Source: Flavobacteriaceae bacterium (GTDB lineage Bacteria > Bacteroidota > Bacteroidia > Flavobacteriales > Flavobacteriaceae). Taken from it: 8,016 nt of DNA. Shown here piece after piece: positions 7,085 to 8,016 of the stretch (within the stretch, counting starts at the first letter, position 1; the number at the start of each line of letters is the position of its first letter). Location: assembly GCA_020435885.1 (NCBI GenBank), contig JAGQYU010000163.1:1-8016 (forward strand), in the 5' to 3' direction. The translations under genes and the position numbers were made by a program. Below the pieces are notes generated by a model. That model saw only the letters and a list, made by a program, of their open reading frames with translations, made no database searches and was not told the DNA's origin.

Positions 7085-8016
7085 ATTTTTAATTTTTTAA
7101 TTGTCTTATGTAGTTTGATATGTGTTATTTCCGGCCTCATTCCTACCCTTCCGGGGAAACCCAACCAGCCCAATCCTCTGTTTACATACAAAAACTGATT
7201 GTTTTGTGCATATAAACCTGCCCATCTTTTATATTTATACTTTATGGGGCTCCATTGTTTGTTTTTATATGTTAATGCTGCCTGCATACCATGTGTATGA
7301 CCTGAAAGTGTCAGATTAATATCCGTCTTTTCAACAACTTCTTCATCCCAATGAGATGGATCATGTGAAAGCAAAATTTTAAAATCACTTTTACCAAGAT
7401 TTTCTTGAGCTTTATGTAAATCGCCATACTGTTTAAAAGGAGGTTTACCCCAATTCTCTACTCCAATTATAGCTAGTTGTTCATTTTCAATTAAAAATAC
7501 ATCACTTTCGTTCATCAAAAGTGTAAAATCAATAGTGTTAAAAAAATCTTTAATTGCCTTAAAATTTTGTTCTTTTTCAGTTTTTGATTTCCAAGTACTA
7601 TAATCACCATAATCATGATTTCCAAGTATGGCATATTTACCTTTTTTGGCAACTAATTTAGTAAACACATGCTCCCACCCTTTTAGTTCCCAAGCGTAAT
7701 TGTTAACAATATCCCCTGTAAAGAAAATAAAATCAGGGTTAGCATCATTGATCAGTTTTATAGCTCTATCTAAAATATGATATTTGAAATTAAAACTCCC
7801 TAAATGAAGGTCTGAAATGTGTATTAAGTTCAACTTCTGTAAGGCATCAGGAAGGTTTTCAATTTCTAAATTAACGTGATAAACCTTGAATCTATACACT
7901 GCTTTGAAAATAGCATACACTATCACTAAAAAAGGTAATATTCCTGATAACAAGCCAATTAAAGGAACCAAAAAAACAGATTCTTCTTCAGAAAAAACAT
8001 AATTGGTAAAATAAAG
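7081..8016 (-). CDS. Membrane-anchored metallophosphoesterase (YkuE/YaeI-like), N-terminus outside window
   Basis: Calcineurin-like dinuclear-metal phosphoesterase. Counting from a TTG at 7971 (296 residues to the stop), the metal and catalytic motifs are all present: SDLHLG (53-58, D54 and H56), GDIVNN (86-91, D87), GNHD (117-120), SHDP (202-205, H203) and GHTHG (224-228, H225 and H227). The C-terminal VNRGLGWLGFPGRVGMRPEI segment is typical of the YkuE/YaeI branch, some members of which cleave lipid pyrophosphates such as UDP-diacylglucosamine. The actual substrate here is unknown. A hydrophobic helix (about 4-24) precedes the catalytic domain. The frame stays open from 7971 to the right edge, reading LYFTNYVFSEEESVF, so the TTG is unlikely to be the real start. 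The gene is probably a longer protein with more N-terminal membrane segments, as in many Bacteroidota relatives. Its stop overlaps the transporter ATG by 4 bp, forming a two-gene minus-strand unit. A link to hydrogenase is not evident. Confidence 0.9.
   Translation of the reverse strand, partial: LYFTNYVFSEEESVFLVPLIGLLSGILPFLVIVYAIFKAVYRFKVYHVNLEIENLPDALQKLNLIHISDLHLGSFNFKYHILDRAIKLINDANPDFIFFTGDIVNNYAWELKGWEHVFTKLVAKKGKYAILGNHDYGDYSTWKSKTEKEQNFKAIKDFFNTIDFTLLMNESDVFLIENEQLAIIGVENWGKPPFKQYGDLHKAQENLGKSDFKILLSHDPSHWDEEVVEKTDINLTLSGHTHGMQAALTYKNKQWSPIKYKYKRWAGLYAQNNQFLYVNRGLGWLGFPGRVGMRPEITHIKLHKTIKKLKI

Noticed and set aside
7122..7319. 65-codon plus-strand frame
   Set aside because: It is antisense to the conserved C-terminal part of the phosphoesterase and has no supporting features.
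1..8016. CRISPR arrays, tRNA/rRNA genes, insertion sequences or phage genes
   Set aside because: No repeated spacer pattern, no tRNA-like cloverleaf, no transposase or integrase motifs, and no space between genes for them.

Overview
The window is an AT-rich, gene-dense stretch of a bacterial chromosome carrying the 3' half of a membrane-bound uptake [NiFe]-hydrogenase locus and its maturation genes. Low GC, start codons preceded by A/T-rich sequence instead of a Shine-Dalgarno motif, and the protein styles suggest a member of the Bacteroidota. That assignment is an inference, and I cannot name a species.

The plus strand (1-6386) holds six genes. First is the C-terminal third of a group 1 hydrogenase large subunit, cut by the left edge. 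It ends with the Ni-binding DPCxxC motif and a cleavable tail. Next is the four-helix cytochrome b subunit (hyaC/hupC type). An AT-rich hairpin followed by a T-run separates these structural genes from the accessory genes. The accessory genes are the hydrogenase-specific endopeptidase (hyaD/hupD type), then hypF, hypD and hypE. hypF and hypD are 2 bp apart, and hypD and hypE directly abut.

The minus strand (6383-8016) holds a two-gene unit facing the hydrogenase cluster. A membrane-anchored metallophosphoesterase, running off the right edge, overlaps by 4 bp (ATGA) a small six-helix NicO/UreH-like membrane protein with a very His-rich loop, plausibly a nickel handler. The transporter gene and hypE overlap tail to tail by 3 bp.

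The genes fit one pathway. HypF and HypE make the cyanide ligands, HypD (with a HypC not seen here) assembles the Fe(CN)2CO unit, nickel is inserted, and the endopeptidase trims the large subunit tail. The mature enzyme then passes electrons from H2 through the cytochrome b to the quinone pool. The small subunit, hypA, hypB and hypC are not in the window. Every gene belongs to a known family and I see no clearly undescribed system. The points worth a second look are the absent hypC, the hairpin between structural and accessory genes, the N-terminally extended protease, and the His-rich transporter coupled to a phosphoesterase. There is no gene-free stretch longer than about 80 bp.
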